Made by a program: the position numbers and the translations under genes. The notes under the pieces are model-generated. The model searched no databases. It was given only the letters and a program-made list of their open reading frames with translations, and had not been told where the DNA came from. DNA of 64,000 nt from Fen-1058 sp964398185 (GTDB lineage Bacteria > Chloroflexota > Anaerolineae > Fen-1058): the NCBI GenBank assembly GCA_964398185.1, contig CAYNML010000004.1, positions 62,001-126,000 of the forward strand. Reading direction: 5' to 3'. Shown here piece by piece: positions 1 to 8,535 of the stretch (its first letter is position 1; every line of letters starts with the position of its first letter).

Positions 1-165
1 GTGACCCTGCGCGATTTTCGATCGCACGTCGGGCAGCTGATCGCGATCGGGTTGGCCGACACCGCCAAACGCCTGGCGCAGGATTACGTGGACGCTTACG
101 CGCGCGGGCTGAATCGGTACATCCGCGAATTACAGCACATTACTTTGGCGAGTCATGGTGACTAA
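1..165 (+). CDS. C-terminal end of an unknown protein (5' truncated by the window)
   Basis: An open frame runs from the first base to a TAA at 163-165 and gives 54 residues rich in Arg, Ala and Leu, ending TLASHGD. The frame begins with GTG at base 1, but nothing shows that this is a real start; the gene more likely continues to the left. The segment looks helical and matches no family I recognise. Its stop codon lies within the first unit of the heptamer repeat that follows. It is on the same strand as the kinase gene downstream. Confidence 0.5.
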   Translation: MTLRDFRSHVGQLIAIGLADTAKRLAQDYVDAYARGLNRYIRELQHITLASHGD

Positions 166-215
166 CGAGTAACCAGTAACGAGTAATTTACTCGTTACTG
201 GTTACTCACTACTCT
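160..215. repeat. Heptamer tandem repeats forming a 20-bp perfect inverted repeat
   Basis: Eight consecutive 7-bp units can be read: four of the type GAGTAAC on the left and four of the type TTACTCG on the right. Positions 167-186 and 188-207 are perfect reverse complements around a single central base, so the RNA could form a long hairpin. The stop codon of the upstream gene lies in the first unit. The same style of repeat recurs at 4062, 6741, 15761, 30115, 42790 and 62308. No T-tract follows, so this is not a classic terminator. Confidence 0.85.
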
Positions 216-225
216 GTGAATATCT

Positions 226-2559
226 ATGATCGACGATCCACTCATCGGCCGGCAACTGGCCAACTTCAGACTCGAGCGCGTCATCGGGCGCGGCGGCATG
301 GCCGTGGTGTATTACGGGCAGGATGTGACCCTGCGCCGCCCGGTAGCCATCAAAGTGATCGATGCGCGCTACCGCGACAACCCCGCCTATGCAGAGCGCT
401 TCGTGCGCGAGGCGCAGGCTGTGGCCCTGTGGCGGCACGAGAACATCATTCACATCTACTATGCGGGCGAAGACCGCGGGCTGTACTACTTCGTCATGGA
501 GTACATCGACGGCGCAGACCTGGGCAAGCTCATCACGCAGTATGCCACGCGGCGCGAGCGCCTGCCGTACAAAGAGGTGATCCGCATCGGGCGCGCGGTG
601 GCCGGTGCGCTGGATTACGCGCATCAACGCGGGGTGGTGCATCGCGACGTGAAGCCCGCCAACGTGCTGCTTGCCGCCGATGGCCGCCTGGTGCTGACCG
701 ACTTCGGGTTGGCGATGGACGTGCAGCAGGGCTCGTTCGGTGAAGTGTTCGGCTCGTCGCTGTACATTGCGCCGGAGCAGGCGCGCCGCTCGGCGGAGGC
801 GGTGCCGCAATCCGATCAATACTCGCTGGGCGTGATGCTGTATCAAATGCTCACCGGCGCGCTGCCCTTCGACGATCCTTCGCCGGCGAGTGTGGCCTTG
901 CAGCACATGACGCGCACCCCGCCGCCGCCGCGCCAGCTCAATCCCGCGCTCAATGCGGAGACCGAACAAGTTCTGCTCAAAGCGTTGAGCAAAGCGCCAG
1001 CCGATCGCTTTGCAAAGTGCCGCGATCTGATCGAGGCGCTGGAGCAGGCGCTGGGCCTGGCCGCGGCGAATGCGCGCACCGTTCCGTCCAAAGCGACGCT
1101 GGCCGGCGCGGGCGATGAAGCCCTCCTGGGGATGCAGTTTGACGAGTATCGTTTGGAGGCGCTGCTGGGACATGGCGGCATGGCGCGCGTGTACCTGGCG
1201 CGCGATCTGCGGCTCAACCGGCCGGCCGCCGTCAAAGTGATCGATGCGGTGTATCGCGGCGAGGAAGACTACGTGGCGCGCTTCCGGCGCGAAGCGCAGG
1301 CCATCGCGCAGCTGGATCATCCCAACATCGTGCGGCTGTATCGCTCGGGCGAAGTGAGCGGCGTCTTGTACATGGCGATGCAGTACATTGAAGGCCGTGA
1401 TCTGGATACGATTTTGGAAGCGGAAAGTGCGATCGATCGGCGGCTGCCGCTCGATCGAATCAAACAGATCACCGCAGATATTTGCGCGGCGCTCGATTAC
1501 GCCCACCTCAAAGGCATCATCCACCGCGACGTGAAGCCGTCGAACATCATCATTGATTCTCAGGGGCGCGCCATTCTGACCGACTTCGGCCTGGCGCTGC
1601 TGGTGGAGGCCGGCACGCGCGGCGAGATTTTCGGATCACCGTTGTACATCGCGCCGGAGCAAGCCATCTCGTCGGCCAGCGCCACCCTGCAAAGCGATCT
1701 GTACTCTGTGGGTGTGATCTTGTACGAGATGATTACGGGTCACGTGCCGTTCACGGCGGACAATCCGCTGGACGTGGCGATGCTGCACATGACCGAGCCG
1801 CCGCGCCTGCCCAGTCAGCTCAACCCGAAAATTACACCGCAGTTGGATGCCGTGGTGTTGAAGGCGCTGGCAAAAGAACCCAACGATCGCTATCAGACCG
1901 GCGAGGAACTGGTGCAGGCGCTCGATCAAGCGCTGCGCGCCGCGCCGGTGGTGGCCCCGATCGTTCCTCTCGCCTCCGCGGCTTATGCGCTGCCGCCCAT
2001 CCCGGCGGCCGTGGCGGTGCCCGCGGTCAAATCGGCTGAGCCTGCGCCGGTGAGTGTGAAGCAGCGCCGCAATCGCAAGCCGCTGGCAATTTTGTTGCTG
2101 CTCGTGCTGCTGCTGATTGGCGGCGGGACTGTGGCGTTGAGCCGCAGTGAGTCGATCGGGTTGGGGGCACTGGCCGCGATCTTCACTCCGGCAACCAGCA
2201 CCCCGACGATGGTCGCCGCCAGCACACTGGATTCCGGCGAGATCGATCGCGCCCCCACGCTGCCCGGTACGCTGGTCAGTACCGCGCCGTTGACATCCAC
2301 TGTGGTTGAGCATCCTGCGTCCACCAGCACCTCAACCACGCAACCTGCGACGGCGACGCGGACACCCCAGGCCACCCAGACGGCGCGTCCCACGGTCACT
2401 TCGCCCCCGGCGTCACCGACGGCGGCGGCAACTGCAACGATGGTCGTTACGCTGACGCCCGCGCCCATCGCGTTGGTTCAGACGCTGGTGCCCGTTAAGC
2501 CAACTGTGTATCGGGTCTTCCTGCCCGTGATCACGCACAATTACCGCGCGCGACGTTAG
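226..2559 (+). CDS. Membrane Ser/Thr protein kinase with two tandem kinase domains
   Basis: The 777-residue protein carries two complete Hanks-type kinase domains. Domain 1 spans about 12-275, with lysine K43 in VAIKV, catalytic loop HRDVKPAN (D141) and DFG 159-161. Domain 2 spans about 306-570, with K337, HRDVKPSN (D435) and DFG 453-455. Both keep Gly-rich loops and APEQ motifs, so both look catalytically competent. A single membrane segment lies at about 619-638, followed by an extracellular Thr/Pro-rich tail ending in FLPVI plus a short basic end. No PASTA repeats are visible. It would phosphorylate cytoplasmic proteins in response to an external or internal cue; the substrate is unknown. 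The ATG at 226 has no strong ribosome site. Complex I genes follow from their own promoter. Confidence 0.9.
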   Translation: MIDDPLIGRQLANFRLERVIGRGGMAVVYYGQDVTLRRPVAIKVIDARYRDNPAYAERFVREAQAVALWRHENIIHIYYAGEDRGLYYFVMEYIDGADLGKLITQYATRRERLPYKEVIRIGRAVAGALDYAHQRGVVHRDVKPANVLLAADGRLVLTDFGLAMDVQQGSFGEVFGSSLYIAPEQARRSAEAVPQSDQYSLGVMLYQMLTGALPFDDPSPASVALQHMTRTPPPPRQLNPALNAETEQVLLKALSKAPADRFAKCRDLIEALEQALGLAAANARTVPSKATLAGAGDEALLGMQFDEYRLEALLGHGGMARVYLARDLRLNRPAAVKVIDAVYRGEEDYVARFRREAQAIAQLDHPNIVRLYRSGEVSGVLYMAMQYIEGRDLDTILEAESAIDRRLPLDRIKQITADICAALDYAHLKGIIHRDVKPSNIIIDSQGRAILTDFGLALLVEAGTRGEIFGSPLYIAPEQAISSASATLQSDLYSVGVILYEMITGHVPFTADNPLDVAMLHMTEPPRLPSQLNPKITPQLDAVVLKALAKEPNDRYQTGEELVQALDQALRAAPVVAPIVPLASAAYALPPIPAAVAVPAVKSAEPAPVSVKQRRNRKPLAILLLLVLLLIGGGTVALSRSESIGLGALAAIFTPATSTPTMVAASTLDSGEIDRAPTLPGTLVSTAPLTSTVVEHPASTSTSTTQPATATRTPQATQTARPTVTSPPASPTAAATATMVVTLTPAPIALVQTLVPVKPTVYRVFLPVITHNYRARR

Positions 2560-2573
2560 AATCTGTTGTTACT

Positions 2574-2602
2574 TTGACATGCCCTAGTGCCTGTGCTAAA
2601 AT
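2574..2602 (+). promoter_or_regulatory. Sigma-70 type promoter of the nuo operon
   Basis: A consensus -35 box TTGACA at 2574-2579 is followed after exactly 17 bases by TAAAAT at 2597-2602. It sits in the 96-bp gap between the kinase stop and the nuoA start, with a start of transcription expected near 2609. It is the best promoter match I saw in the window and fits as the main promoter of nuoA onward. Confidence 0.75.
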
Positions 2603-2655
2603 TAACAAGCACTCCATCTGACGCATCCCCGCGTCCCACAGCCTGAGGGAGTTTC

Positions 2656-3012
2656 ATGTTAGCCGAGTACATTCCAATTGCCATTTTGTTTATCCTGGCA
2701 GCGGCGATCGCGGTGTTGGTGATCGTCATCGGCACGATCTTTGGCCCGCGCCGCAAGTCGTTTCGCAAGTCGTCGCCGTATGAATCGGGCATGCAGCCGA
2801 TCGGGCCGGGCACGCGCCGCATGAATGTGCGCTATTACCTCGTGGCGGTGCTCTTCATCCTGTTTGACGTGGAAATCATCTTCTTTTATCCGTGGGCCGT
2901 GAACTTCCGCGCCCTCGGCCTGTTTGGCTTTGTCGAAATGCTGGTCTTTGTCGGTATCTTACTGGTAGGCTATATCTATGTATGGAAGAAGGGAGCGTTT
3001 GAATGGGACTAG
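2656..3012 (+). CDS. nuoA: NADH-quinone oxidoreductase subunit A
   Basis: The 118-residue protein has three predicted membrane helices (about 5-28, 60-82, 88-109), the family segment SPYESGMQP and the acidic FDVEIIFFYPW stretch, and the usual subunit A length. It is part of the membrane arm of complex I, which couples NADH oxidation to quinone reduction and proton export. A GAGGGAG ribosome site precedes the ATG. The end overlaps the nuoB start by 10 bases, which suggests translational coupling. Confidence 0.97.
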   Translation: MLAEYIPIAILFILAAAIAVLVIVIGTIFGPRRKSFRKSSPYESGMQPIGPGTRRMNVRYYLVAVLFILFDVEIIFFYPWAVNFRALGLFGFVEMLVFVGILLVGYIYVWKKGAFEWD

Positions 3013-3503
3013 AAAGCAAACTTGGCAACATGGGCGTGATCACCGCCCGATTGGAAGACGTCGTCAACTGGGGCCGCACCAATGCCATGTGGCCTCTTGG
3101 CTTTGGGTTGGCCTGCTGCGCGATCGAGATGATGTCGGCGCAGGCCAGCAACTATGACATGTCGCGCTTTGGCATGGAGTTGATGCGCGCCAGCCCGCGC
3201 CAGGCCGACTTGATGATCGTGGCCGGGCGCGTGACGCGCAAGATGGCGCCGGTGCTGCGCCGCCTGTACGATCAGATGCCGGACCCCAAGTGGGTGCTGT
3301 CCATGGGTGACTGCGCGTCCTGCGGCGGCGTGTTCAATAACTACGCCATCGTGCAGGGCGTGGACGAGATCGTGCCGGTGGATGTGTACGTGGCCGGCTG
3401 CCCGCCGCGCCCGGAGGCGTTGATCGACGGCATCGTGAAGCTGCACGAGAAGATCAAGCGCAGCCATCCGATCAAAGCCGACAAAGAAGCGATTAGAGTG
3501 TAG
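3003..3503 (+). CDS. nuoB: NADH-quinone oxidoreductase subunit B (N2 cluster)
   Basis: The 166-residue peripheral subunit binds the terminal [4Fe-4S] cluster N2 that passes electrons to quinone. The four expected ligands are visible: adjacent C38 and C39 in GLACCAIEM, C104 in GDCASCGG and C133 in AGCPPRPE. Length and motif order are normal for NuoB. The start lies inside the end of nuoA. A strong hairpin follows the stop before nuoC. Confidence 0.97.
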   Translation: MGLESKLGNMGVITARLEDVVNWGRTNAMWPLGFGLACCAIEMMSAQASNYDMSRFGMELMRASPRQADLMIVAGRVTRKMAPVLRRLYDQMPDPKWVLSMGDCASCGGVFNNYAIVQGVDEIVPVDVYVAGCPPRPEALIDGIVKLHEKIKRSHPIKADKEAIRV

Positions 3504-3514
3504 TTCAATGAATC

Positions 3515-3541
3515 CTCCCGGAGGCTCACAGCCTCCGGGAG
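3515..3541. repeat. 11-bp GC-rich hairpin between nuoB and nuoC
   Basis: CTCCCGGAGGC and its exact reverse complement flank a 5-base loop (TCACA). The element lies between the nuoB stop and the start chosen for nuoC. An upstream ATG at 3508 would translate through this hairpin and give a proline/glycine-rich leader unlike NuoC, so I treat the element as intergenic. It could stabilise the nuoAB part of the mRNA. No T-run follows. Confidence 0.8.
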
Positions 3542-3555
3542 AGTGTAAGCGTGAG

Positions 3556-4065
3556 ATGCGTATGATCGATTTGATTACCAGCCAGTTTCCTGATGCGGTC
3601 TCCGGCCCGCTTGAATTTCGCGGCGAGCAGACGCTGGTCGTCCAGCCCGATCGGTTGATCGAGGTCTGCACGTTCCTGCGCGACGATCCGCGCCTGAAGT
3701 TCGATCTGCTGTCGGACGTGAGCGCGGTCGATCATTTTCCAGCCAGTCCGCGCTTTGCCGTAAACTATCACCTGTATTCGCTGGAGAATAACACTCAGCT
3801 GCGCCTGAAGGTCTGGCTGGACGGCGAGCAGCCGCACGTGGCGAGCGTGACCGGCGTGTGGCCGGGCGCCAACTGGCACGAGCGCGAGGTATGGGACTTG
3901 ATGGGTATCAAGTTCGACAGCCATCCTGATCCGCGCCGCATCTTCCTGCCCGATGACTTTCTGGGACATCCGCTGCGCAAGGACGCGGCGCAGTTCTATG
4001 AAGAGCCGCAGTTCACGCACAACTTTGATTTGATTGAAAGTCAGAAGCCGTATGCTAAAGAGTAA
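3556..4065 (+). CDS. nuoC: NADH-quinone oxidoreductase subunit C
   Basis: The 169-residue product matches the 30-kDa peripheral subunit, including the signature WHEREVWDLMGI and the segment HPDPRRIFLPDDF. It helps dock the quinone module (NuoB, NuoD). The frame opens earlier, at 3508, but that extension is encoded by the hairpin repeat, so the ATG at 3556 (MRMIDLITSQF) or the one at 3562 is preferred. The stop codon lies within the following heptamer repeat. It is not fused to NuoD as in some bacteria. Confidence 0.95.
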   Translation: MRMIDLITSQFPDAVSGPLEFRGEQTLVVQPDRLIEVCTFLRDDPRLKFDLLSDVSAVDHFPASPRFAVNYHLYSLENNTQLRLKVWLDGEQPHVASVTGVWPGANWHEREVWDLMGIKFDSHPDPRRIFLPDDFLGHPLRKDAAQFYEEPQFTHNFDLIESQKPYAKE

Positions 4066-4108
4066 AGCGTAAAACGTAAGGGTGATATTACGTTTCACGT
4101 TTCACGTT
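4062..4108. repeat. Heptamer repeat with opposed arms between nuoC and nuoD
   Basis: Three GTAAAAC-type units (4062-4082) face three TTACGTT-type units (4088-4108) across a 5-base spacer, giving an imperfect inverted repeat. The nuoC TAA is inside the first unit. The nuoD ribosome site follows directly. It is the same repeat family as at 6741, 42790 and 62308. Confidence 0.85.
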
Positions 4109-4122
4109 TTACGGGAGTAGGC

Positions 4123-5373
4123 ATGTCAACGAACGAAACTCATGTGATGGAATTAACGGTCGACGATCTCAAGGAGATGCGCGGGCTGGTGTCCGAGCGC
4201 GCCATTTCCGGCGAGACGGTCTTGTTGAACATGGGGCCGCAGCACCCGTCGACGCACGGCGTGCTGCGCCTGCTGTTGGAGATCGACGGCGAGAACGTGG
4301 TCTCGTGCGTGCCGGACGTGGGCTTCCTGCACACCGGCATCGAGAAGACGGCGGAAGACAAGACGTACATGAAGGTCATCCCGCTGACCGATCGCATGGA
4401 CTATCTCTCGCCCATGAGCAACAACCTCGGCTACGTGCTGGCCGTGGAGAAGCTGATGGACGTGGACGTGCCGCTGCGCGCGCAGTACGTGCGCGTGATC
4501 TTGTGCGAACTGCAGCGCATCGCCAGCCATCTGGTGTGGCTGGGCACGCACGCCATGGACCTGGCGGCGATGAGCGTCTTCCTGTACTGCTTCCGCGAGC
4601 GCGAGAAGATTTTGGACATCTTCGAGATGGTGTCCGGCCAGCGCATGATGGTCTCGTACTTCCGGCCCGGCGGCCTGTGGCGCGATCTGCCGGCAGGGTT
4701 TGAAGAGGCCGTGCGCGCCTTCATGGATCACTTTCCGCTGGAGATCAAGGAATACGAGGGGCTGCTGAAGAAGAACCCGTTGTGGATCGATCGCACCCGC
4801 GGCGTGGGCGTGATCACGGCGGAACAGGCCGTCGCCTGGGGCGTGACCGGATCGAGCCTGCGCGGTTCCGGCGTCAACTGGGACATTCGCAAGGCCATTC
4901 CGTATTCGTCCTACGATCACTTTGAATTCGACGTGCCGCTGCGCACCGAGGGTGATGTGTATGCGCGCTACTGGGTGCGCGTGCAGGAGTTGTGGCAATC
5001 GCTGCGCATCATCGATCAGGCGCTGAAGAAACTGCCCAAAGGCCCGTTCATCAGCAACAATCGCAAAGTGGCGCCGCCGCCCAAGGAAGAACTGGCCTAT
5101 TCGATGGAGTCGTTGATCCATCACTTCAAGCTGTGGACGGAAGGCTTTGCGCCGCCGCCGGGCGAGGTGTACGTGCGCGTCGAATCGCCGCGCGGCGAGT
5201 TTGGCTGCTACCTCAGCAGCGATGGCTCGCCCAAGCCGCGCCGCGTACACTTCCGCACGCCGTCGTTCGCCAATTTGTCGGCCATGCCCATCATGACCAA
5301 GGGCGTGTTCATCGCCGATCTGGTCGCCATCATCGGCTCGATCGATATTGTGTTGGGCGATGTAGATAGATAA
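4123..5373 (+). CDS. nuoD: NADH-quinone oxidoreductase subunit D
   Basis: The 416-residue 49-kDa subunit forms part of the quinone pocket next to the N2 cluster. The family segments NMGPQHPSTHGVLR, DVGFLHTGIEK, DRMDYLSPM and the C-terminal VLGDVDR are all present, and the length is typical. The ATG has a GGGAGTAGGC ribosome site. About 20 residues at the N-terminus precede the conserved core. Its end is followed by a dispersed inverted repeat rather than directly by nuoE. Confidence 0.97.
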   Translation: MSTNETHVMELTVDDLKEMRGLVSERAISGETVLLNMGPQHPSTHGVLRLLLEIDGENVVSCVPDVGFLHTGIEKTAEDKTYMKVIPLTDRMDYLSPMSNNLGYVLAVEKLMDVDVPLRAQYVRVILCELQRIASHLVWLGTHAMDLAAMSVFLYCFREREKILDIFEMVSGQRMMVSYFRPGGLWRDLPAGFEEAVRAFMDHFPLEIKEYEGLLKKNPLWIDRTRGVGVITAEQAVAWGVTGSSLRGSGVNWDIRKAIPYSSYDHFEFDVPLRTEGDVYARYWVRVQELWQSLRIIDQALKKLPKGPFISNNRKVAPPPKEELAYSMESLIHHFKLWTEGFAPPPGEVYVRVESPRGEFGCYLSSDGSPKPRRVHFRTPSFANLSAMPIMTKGVFIADLVAIIGSIDIVLGDVDR

Positions 5374-5379
5374 ATTACT

Positions 5380-5444
5380 GGACACAGATTTCACAGATGA
5401 ACACAGATTTAGAAAACCTGCGGAATCTGCGTTCATCTGTGTCC
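5380..5444. repeat. CACAGATT-type inverted repeat between nuoD and nuoE
   Basis: GGACACAGAT at 5380-5389 is the exact reverse complement of ATCTGTGTCC at 5435-5444. Further CACAGAT copies, direct and inverted, lie between them. An ATG within the repeat opens the nuoE frame 66 bases early and encodes a low-complexity leader. This is a dispersed intergenic repeat of a type seen in many bacterial genomes. Confidence 0.8.
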
Positions 5445-5462
5445 AAGAGCAGGAGCACTGGC

Positions 5463-5957
5463 TTGCTGCAAGAAAAGTACTCAACTGAAATCGAAAAGAT
5501 CATGAGCAAGTATCCGGCTGATCGGAAGCGGTCGGCGGTGCTGCCGCTGTTGTACATCGCGCAGCAGGAATACGGTTACTGCACGCCGGACGCGATCCGC
5601 GAAGTGGCCGCCATCGCTGAGGTGGAGCCGACCGAGGTCGATGCGGTGGTGGGCTTCTACACGCTGTTCTTCGATCATCCGGTGGGCAAGCACGTGGTGC
5701 AGGTGTGCAACGATTTGCCCTGCGCGCTGCGCGGATCGGAGCAGTTTCTCGATCATGCCTGCCAGAAGTTGGGCGTGGACAAGCATCAGGTGGAGCACGG
5801 CGGCGCGACGACAGATGATGGGGCATTCACGCTGGAGTCGGTGGTGTGCCTGGGCGCGTGCGACAAAGCGCCGATGATGCAGATCGATCTGGAGTACTTC
5901 GAGCGCCTGACGCCGGAGGAGTTCGATCGGTTGATTGAGGAATACAAGACTAAGTAG
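5463..5957 (+). CDS. nuoE: NADH-quinone oxidoreductase subunit E
   Basis: The 164-residue 24-kDa subunit carries a thioredoxin-like [2Fe-2S] domain with ligands C82, C87, C129 and C133 (VCNDLPC and VCLGAC). The start is a TTG with an AGGAGC ribosome site six bases upstream; this matches the family N-terminus (LQEKYSTEIEKI). The longer frame from the ATG at 5397 would translate the upstream repeat. With NuoF and NuoG it makes the NADH-oxidising module. Confidence 0.93.
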   Translation: MLQEKYSTEIEKIMSKYPADRKRSAVLPLLYIAQQEYGYCTPDAIREVAAIAEVEPTEVDAVVGFYTLFFDHPVGKHVVQVCNDLPCALRGSEQFLDHACQKLGVDKHQVEHGGATTDDGAFTLESVVCLGACDKAPMMQIDLEYFERLTPEEFDRLIEEYKTK

Positions 5958-5965
5958 GAGAACCC

Positions 5966-6087
5966 GTCATTGCGAGCCCCGTCACGCCCTGTCCGGCGCA
6001 AAGCGCCGGGGGCGCGCTGGGCGGGGCGAAGCAACCTCGGCGAGGATGGAGATTGCTTCGTCGCTGGGAAGCGCTCCTCGCAATGAC
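5966..6087. repeat. 122-bp palindromic interspersed element (REP/MITE-like)
   Basis: The element begins GTCATTGCGAG and ends with its exact reverse complement CTCGCAATGAC. Inside are further paired segments such as GCGAAGCAA and TTGCTTCGTCGC. This architecture is like the widespread GTCATTGCGAG intergenic palindromes of many bacteria. It has no coding capacity. It separates nuoE from two non-complex-I genes. Confidence 0.85.
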
Positions 6088-6099
6088 TTCCGATAAATT

Positions 6100-6303
6100 A
6101 TGGACATTCTTCTGGCACCGTTTCGATTGTTGTGGAATTTGCTGGCCGGGATTCTGAATCTCACCGGGCGAGTGGTGGCATTGATCATCGGGCTCGTGCT
6201 GTTGGTCGTCGGCTTGCTGTTGAGTGCGACCGGGGTGCTGGCGTGTATCGGCGCGCCGCTGGCGATCTTTGGCGGGTTGTTGATCATTCGCGGATTGTTC
6301 TGA
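6100..6303 (+). CDS. Small two-helix membrane protein, unknown
   Basis: The 67-residue frame is almost wholly hydrophobic, with two likely membrane segments (about 5-40 and 45-66) joined by a short polar turn. It has no motif I recognise. It lies between the palindromic element and a GNAT gene, inside the nuo gene string, and ends three bases before the GNAT ATG. Its product may be a real small membrane protein or a degenerate frame; the stretch has no better frame on either strand. Confidence 0.5.
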   Translation: MDILLAPFRLLWNLLAGILNLTGRVVALIIGLVLLVVGLLLSATGVLACIGAPLAIFGGLLIIRGLF

Positions 6304-6306
6304 TTG

Positions 6307-6738
6307 ATGCCAAACTTGCGTCGATTAACGATCAATGATCATGCCGCCATCCTGGCCTTGTGGCAGCGCGCGGGACTGCACTCGATCCGGCCGGAGGGCC
6401 GCGACAGCCGATCGGAATTTGAGAGGCAGTTCGCCGGGGGGCAGATCGCGATCGGGTTGGAAGAGGACGGGCAGCTGATTGGCGTGGTGATCGCCACGCA
6501 CGATACGCGCAAGGGCTGGATCAACCGGCTGGCGATCGATCCGGATTATCGGCGCAGAGGTTACGGCGCGCAGTTGGTGCACGCGGCGGAAGATGCGTTG
6601 CATGAGGTGGGACTGCATTTAATCGCCGCGTTCATTGAAGAAGGCAACTCCGCTTCGCTGACGCTGTTTGAGAAGTTGGGTTATGCGGCGCATCCGAAGA
6701 TTGTGTATGTGAGCAAACGAGACTCGGCTGAGGCGTAG
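6307..6738 (+). CDS. GNAT family N-acetyltransferase
   Basis: The 143-residue protein has the GNAT fold signature: INRLAIDPDYRRRGYGAQLV, which includes the acetyl-CoA binding R-x-x-G-x-G/A loop, and a C-terminal NSASLTLFEKLGY segment. It would transfer an acetyl group from acetyl-CoA to an amine; the substrate is unknown. The ATG at 6307 is chosen over TTG at 6304. It is an insertion within the complex I operon between nuoE and nuoF, and would be co-transcribed with it. Confidence 0.85.
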   Translation: MPNLRRLTINDHAAILALWQRAGLHSIRPEGRDSRSEFERQFAGGQIAIGLEEDGQLIGVVIATHDTRKGWINRLAIDPDYRRRGYGAQLVHAAEDALHEVGLHLIAAFIEEGNSASLTLFEKLGYAAHPKIVYVSKRDSAEA

Positions 6739-6740
6739 CG

Positions 6741-6768
6741 ATTACGTTTTACGCTTCACGTTTTACGG
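6741..6768. repeat. Four heptamer units upstream of nuoF
   Basis: ATTACGT, TTTACGC, TTCACGT and TTTACGG lie end to end immediately after the GNAT stop and just before the nuoF ribosome region. Only one orientation of arms is present, unlike the opposed-arm copies elsewhere. Confidence 0.8.
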
Positions 6769-6774
6769 TGACCT

Positions 6775-8064
<1,290 letters not shown>

Positions 8065-8068
8065 AGCA

Positions 8069-8371
8069 ATGGACGATTCCAAGCATCCGTACTTTATCTG
8101 GTGGAACGAAGACCTAACCGAGCAGGATCTGCGTGATACGCTGGCTGGTGATAATCTCTACCGGCGCGTGACGGTGATGAGTTACATCCTGAATGATGCC
8201 GAGTTCGATGATGTCTGGAAGTTTCTGAGCGTGCGCGACATCCAGGAGCATTTCTGGCAAATTCGTTGGCGCACGCCACAGCTGCGCGATCGGTGGAAGC
8301 AAGTTCTGGACTTGATGGGGTATTCGCCCGATGAGTGTTCTGACCCGCTTGCAGCGCAATTTTCTCTCTAG
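8069..8371 (+). CDS. Conserved-looking 100-aa hypothetical protein
   Basis: The frame starts with ATG four bases after the nuoF stop. The acidic, aromatic-rich product starts MDDSKHPYFIWW and contains LYRRVTVMSYILND and WQIRWRTPQLRDRWKQ. It has no membrane segment or signal peptide and looks all-helical. I do not recognise a family with confidence. Its closeness to nuoF suggests co-transcription, but the genes that follow are accessory, so a complex I role should not be assumed. Confidence 0.6.
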   Translation: MDDSKHPYFIWWNEDLTEQDLRDTLAGDNLYRRVTVMSYILNDAEFDDVWKFLSVRDIQEHFWQIRWRTPQLRDRWKQVLDLMGYSPDECSDPLAAQFSL

Positions 8372-8374
8372 TTT

Positions 8375-8405
8375 TTGCTCAACCAGCGGCGCAGTCGTTT
8401 ATACT
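8375..8405 (+). promoter_or_regulatory. Possible promoter upstream of the propeller gene
   Basis: TTGCTC at 8375-8380 and TATACT at 8400-8405 are separated by 19 bases. They lie in the 164-bp gap before the gene at 8536, the longest non-coding stretch of this part. Spacing is two bases over optimum. The remaining gap shows no other clear structure. Confidence 0.4.
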
Positions 8406-8535
8406 GGTGGGGATGTTCGCTAGTAGAATTCTGCGTTAGGTAGGGTGTGGGCAAATACCCGCACGGGATTAGAGGCGTGCTGCAAGCGCAGACATGGTCT
8501 ACCAGCCCCGTGGTTTGCTCTAGGAGGCTAATATC

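Noticed and set aside
202..1524. 440-residue open frame on the minus strand opposite the kinase gene
   Set aside because: It is rich in Arg, His and Gln, has no family signature, and mirrors the high-GC kinase gene on the plus strand.
4153..5484. 443-residue minus-strand frame opposite nuoD
   Set aside because: NuoD is certain on the plus strand; the antisense product is low-complexity and has no recognisable motif.
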